Source: Antribacter soli
Lineage (GTDB): Bacteria > Actinomycetota > Actinomycetes > Actinomycetales > Cellulomonadaceae
NCBI RefSeq assembly: GCF_021568775.1
Contig: NZ_JAKGSG010000015.1
Span: 1-43,449 of the forward strand
Length of the DNA: 43,449 nucleotides
Direction of reading: 5' to 3'
Part shown: positions 38,334 to 43,449 of the stretch, in pieces
How positions within the stretch are numbered: position 1 is the first letter of the stretch
Layout: every line of letters starts with the position of its first letter
Position numbers and translations under genes: made by a program
Notes under the pieces: generated by a model
Database searches by the model: none
Told to the model about the DNA's origin: nothing
Seen by the model: the letters and a program-made list of their open reading frames with translations, nothing else

Positions 38334-39148
38334 TGCGCGGGACGAGCGGAGCATCGCTGGCTGCGGCTCAGGAGCGGTTCGAGCCCGTGCTGCGTGCTGC
38401 GGGCGAGGGCGCGATGACGCTCGGTGAGCAGCTGTTCACCGTGGTGTCCGCGCTCGACGGCTCGGGCGCGCTGCGCCGCTCGCTCGCGGACCCCTCCCGG
38501 CCTGGTGCGGACAAGGCGCGTCTCGTGGCAGGGCTGCTCTCCGGCGGGTTCGACGAGCGCGTGGTGGACCTGGTCTCCGGGCTGGCGCGCTCCCGCTGGG
38601 CGAGCGACGCCGACTTCACGGACGCCGTCGAGCGGCTCGGGCTGGACGCCCTGCTCGCCTCGGCCGAGGCCCGTGGCACCTTGGAGAGCGTGGAGGACGA
38701 GCTCTTCCGGATCACCCGGGCGCTCGTCGGGCAGCGTGAGGCTCGCCAGGCGCTGTCCGACCGGACGACCGTCCCGGCGCGCCGCACGGCCCTCGTGGAC
38801 GCGCTGGTCGCCGGCAAGGTCGACGCCGTGACGCAGGTCCTGGCGCGGCGGGCGACCACCGCGCTGCGGGGCCGTCGCTTCGTGCAGACGCTGATCTGGT
38901 ACGGCGACGTCGCCGCCGAGCGGCGCCGCCGCCTGGTCGCCTCCGTGACCAGCGGAACGGTGCTCACGCAGGCTCAGGAGGAGCGCCTCGGCGCACTCCT
39001 GGAGCACGCGTACGGCCGCGCCGTGCAGCTCAACGTGACCGTCGACCCGCAGGTGATCGGCGGTCTGCGGATCCAGGTCGGCGCCGACGTCGTCGACTCC
39101 ACCGTCCTGTCGCGCCTGGCTGACGCCCGTCGTCGGCTGGCCGGCTGA
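38333..39148 (+). CDS. atpH: ATP synthase F1 subunit delta
   Basis: 271 residues, the length usual for actinobacterial delta and longer than the about 177 of E. coli. The N-terminal helical domain binds the top of the alpha subunits. The C-terminal part holds the conserved [19 protein letters not shown] and the signature [20 protein letters not shown] followed by [15 protein letters not shown]. It joins F1 to the b stalk. It starts on the atpF stop and is 58 bases from atpA. Confidence 0.95.
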
Positions 39149-39206
39149 AACTCGTGAACAGATACCTTCCGCCGCGCCACCCTCGCGGCACGACAGGAGA
39201 AGAGCA

Positions 39207-40832
39207 ATGGCTGAGCTGACGATCCGGCCGGAGGAGATCCGGGCCGCTCTGGACAGCTTCGTGAAGTCCTACGAGCCCGAGGGCGCGGTCACCGAAGAGG
39301 TGGGCCGTGTCACGCTCGCCGCCGACGGCATCGCGCGCGTCGAGGGCCTGCCGGGCGCGATGGCGAACGAGCTGCTGCGTTTCGAGGACGGGACGCTCGG
39401 CCTCGCGCTGAACCTGGACGTCCGCGAGATCGGCGTGGTCATCCTCGGTGAGTTCACCGGCATCGAGGAGGGCCAGGAGGTCCGCCGCACCGGCGAGGTG
39501 CTGTCCGTCCCCGTGGGCGAGGGCTACCTCGGTCGCGTGGTCGACCCGCTGGGCAACGCGATCGACGGCCTGGGCGACATCGCCACCGACGGCCGCCGTG
39601 CCCTCGAGCTGCAGGCGCCCGGCGTCATGCAGCGCAAGTCGGTGCACGAGCCGCTGCAGACCGGCATCAAGGCTATCGACTCGATGATCCCGATCGGGCG
39701 CGGACAGCGTCAGCTGATCATCGGCGACCGCCAGACCGGCAAGACGGCCATCGCGATCGACACGATCATCAACCAGAAGGCCAACTGGGAGTCGGGCGAC
39801 CCGAAGAAGCAGGTTCGCTGCATCTACGTCGCCATCGGCCAGAAGGGCTCCACGATCGCGGCCGTGCGCGGCGCGCTCGAGGACGCCGGCGCCATGGAGT
39901 ACACGACGATCGTCGCGGCCCCGGCGTCCGACCCGGCCGGCTTCAAGTACCTGGCGCCGTACACCGGCTCGGCCATCGGCCAGCACTGGATGTACGACGG
40001 CAAGCACGTCCTCATCATCTTCGACGACCTGTCGAAGCAGGCCGAGGCCTACCGTGCCGTGTCGCTGCTGCTGCGCCGCCCGCCGGGCCGCGAGGCCTAC
40101 CCGGGTGACGTCTTCTACCTGCACTCCCGCCTGCTCGAGCGTTGCGCGAAGCTCTCGGACGAGCTGGGCGCGGGCTCGATGACCGGCCTGCCGGTCATCG
40201 AGACGAAGGCGAACGACGTCTCGGCGTACATCCCGACGAACGTCATCTCCATCACGGACGGCCAGATCTTCCTCCAGTCCGACCTGTTCAACGCCGACCA
40301 GCGCCCCGCCGTGGACGTCGGTATCTCCGTCTCCCGCGTGGGTGGCGACGCACAGGTCAAGGCCATGAAGAAGGTTTCCGGCACGCTGAAGCTCGAGCTG
40401 GCGCAGTTCCGCTCGCTCGAGGCGTTCGCGATGTTCGCCTCCGACCTGGACGCTGCCTCCCGCGGCCAGCTCGCTCGTGGCGCGGTGCTCATGGAGCTGC
40501 TCAAGCAGCCTCAGTACACGCCGTACCCGGTCGAGGAGCAGGTCGCCGCAATCTGGGCCGGCACGAAGGGCAAGCTGGACGACGTCCCGGTCGAGGACGT
40601 CAAGCGTTTCGAGTCCGAGCTGCTGGACCACCTGCGCCGCAAGACCGATGTCCTCACCGTCATCGCGGAGACGGGCAAGCTCGACGACGAGACCGAGGCG
40701 GCCCTGGCCGCCGGGGTCGAGGAGGTCCGGGCGGGCTTCGTCAAGTCCGACGCCACGCCGCTTGTCGGTGGTGTCGTCGAGGGCGAGGTCGACGTCGAGC
40801 AGGAGCAGATCGTCGTCAAGAAGAAGGCCTGA
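39207..40832 (+). CDS. atpA: ATP synthase F1 subunit alpha
   Basis: 541 residues from ATG 39207, preceded by AGGAGAAG. The N-terminal beta-barrel ends near residue 95. Walker A is GDRQTGKT at 173-180, with [20 protein letters not shown] as Walker B and arginine-finger region SISRVGG-like [20 protein letters not shown]. The alpha subunit binds nucleotide without turnover and forms the hexamer with beta. A C-terminal extension of about 30 acidic and Lys residues ([18 protein letters not shown]) is typical of actinobacterial alpha and in mycobacteria helps suppress ATP hydrolysis. Confidence 0.97.
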   Translation: MAELTIRPEEIRAALDSFVKSYEPEGAVTEEVGRVTLAADGIARVEGLPGAMANELLRFEDGTLGLALNLDVREIGVVILGEFTGIEEGQEVRRTGEVLSVPVGEGYLGRVVDPLGNAIDGLGDIATDGRRALELQAPGVMQRKSVHEPLQTGIKAIDSMIPIGRGQRQLIIGDRQTGKTAIAIDTIINQKANWESGDPKKQVRCIYVAIGQKGSTIAAVRGALEDAGAMEYTTIVAAPASDPAGFKYLAPYTGSAIGQHWMYDGKHVLIIFDDLSKQAEAYRAVSLLLRRPPGREAYPGDVFYLHSRLLERCAKLSDELGAGSMTGLPVIETKANDVSAYIPTNVISITDGQIFLQSDLFNADQRPAVDVGISVSRVGGDAQVKAMKKVSGTLKLELAQFRSLEAFAMFASDLDAASRGQLARGAVLMELLKQPQYTPYPVEEQVAAIWAGTKGKLDDVPVEDVKRFESELLDHLRRKTDVLTVIAETGKLDDETEAALAAGVEEVRAGFVKSDATPLVGGVVEGEVDVEQEQIVVKKKA

Positions 40833-40895
40833 CGCATGCTTCCCGCAGGGTCCAGGCAGAACACGGCCGGGCGCAAGCCCAGGAGGAGCTGACGG

Positions 40896-43363
<2,468 letters not shown>

Positions 43364-43376
43364 CGGTCACCGTCGC

Positions 43377-43415
43377 GGGGGGGGGGGGGGGGCCCCCCGC
43401 CGCCCCCCCCCCCCC
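43377..43415. other. Homopolymer G/C run at right edge, probable artefact
   Basis: Sixteen G are followed by runs of C with two short interruptions. This replaces the expected start of atpC and mirrors the left edge. The final 34 bases (43416-43449) are ordinary GC-rich sequence but are too short to assign; they could be misjoined. Confidence 0.75.
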
Positions 43416-43449
43416 GCACAAACAGAGGCGGCGGGCCGGCGGTCGCGCG

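Overview
The window is very GC-rich, strongly GC-biased at third codon positions, and uses many GTG starts and 1-4 base start/stop overlaps. Together with mtrA-mtrB-lpqB, an SEC-C-ended SecA, decaprenyl-phosphate-type WecA and a Rho with a long Arg/Asp/Gln-rich insertion, this points to a high-GC actinobacterium. The proteins look most like Micrococcales of the Cellulomonadaceae/Promicromonosporaceae kind; this is judged by eye, not by search. Both ends are homopolymer G/C runs that look like assembly or sequencing artefacts, so the window is probably a whole draft contig, cut just before the expected atpC.

Layout: (1) 88-4669, envelope and accessory genes: a minus-strand pair (alpha/beta hydrolase then GT4 glycosyltransferase) diverging from a plus-strand pair (DMT-type transporter then GT4 glycosyltransferase). 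(2) 4706-12516, an RDD membrane protein (minus) diverging from SpoIIM-family, YGQ-repeat/GPDPase-membrane-domain, DUF4129, DUF4350, MoxR AAA+ ATPase and DUF58 genes. This is a tightly packed, poorly understood actinobacterial membrane/AAA+ module. (3) 12593-16823, mtrA-mtrB-lpqB, the two-component system and lipoprotein controlling cell wall and division. (4) 16920-24673, ComF-like phosphoribosyltransferase, long-form hpf, a YcaQ/AlkX-type glycosylase, a CPA2/KefB-type antiporter and secA. (5) 24831-25496, a lone heme oxygenase behind a DtxR/IdeR-like iron box. (6) 25680-34703, hom-thrC-thrB, rho, rpmE, prfA, prmC, and the threonylcarbamoyl-AMP synthase gene. (7) 34700-43363, wecA, an AtpI-like gene and atpBEFHAGD.

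The genes are mostly core housekeeping: threonine synthesis, transcription and translation termination, ribosome hibernation, Sec export, envelope signalling and ATP synthesis. The order hom-thrC-thrB-rho-rpmE-prfA-prmC-sua5-wecA-atpI-atpB and the order mtrA-mtrB-lpqB-comF-hpf-secA are both known from Mycobacterium tuberculosis, where they lie far apart; here they are neighbours with the heme oxygenase at the join. I see no phage, IS element, CRISPR array, tRNA or rRNA. The least understood part is the MoxR/DUF58/DUF4129/DUF4350/SpoIIM/RDD block beside mtrAB. The most checkable new signals are regulatory: the iron box, an rpmE leader with twin hairpins, a duplicated 14-mer before hpf, an iron-box-like palindrome and a possible CTG start before atpB, and several apparently leaderless promoters.
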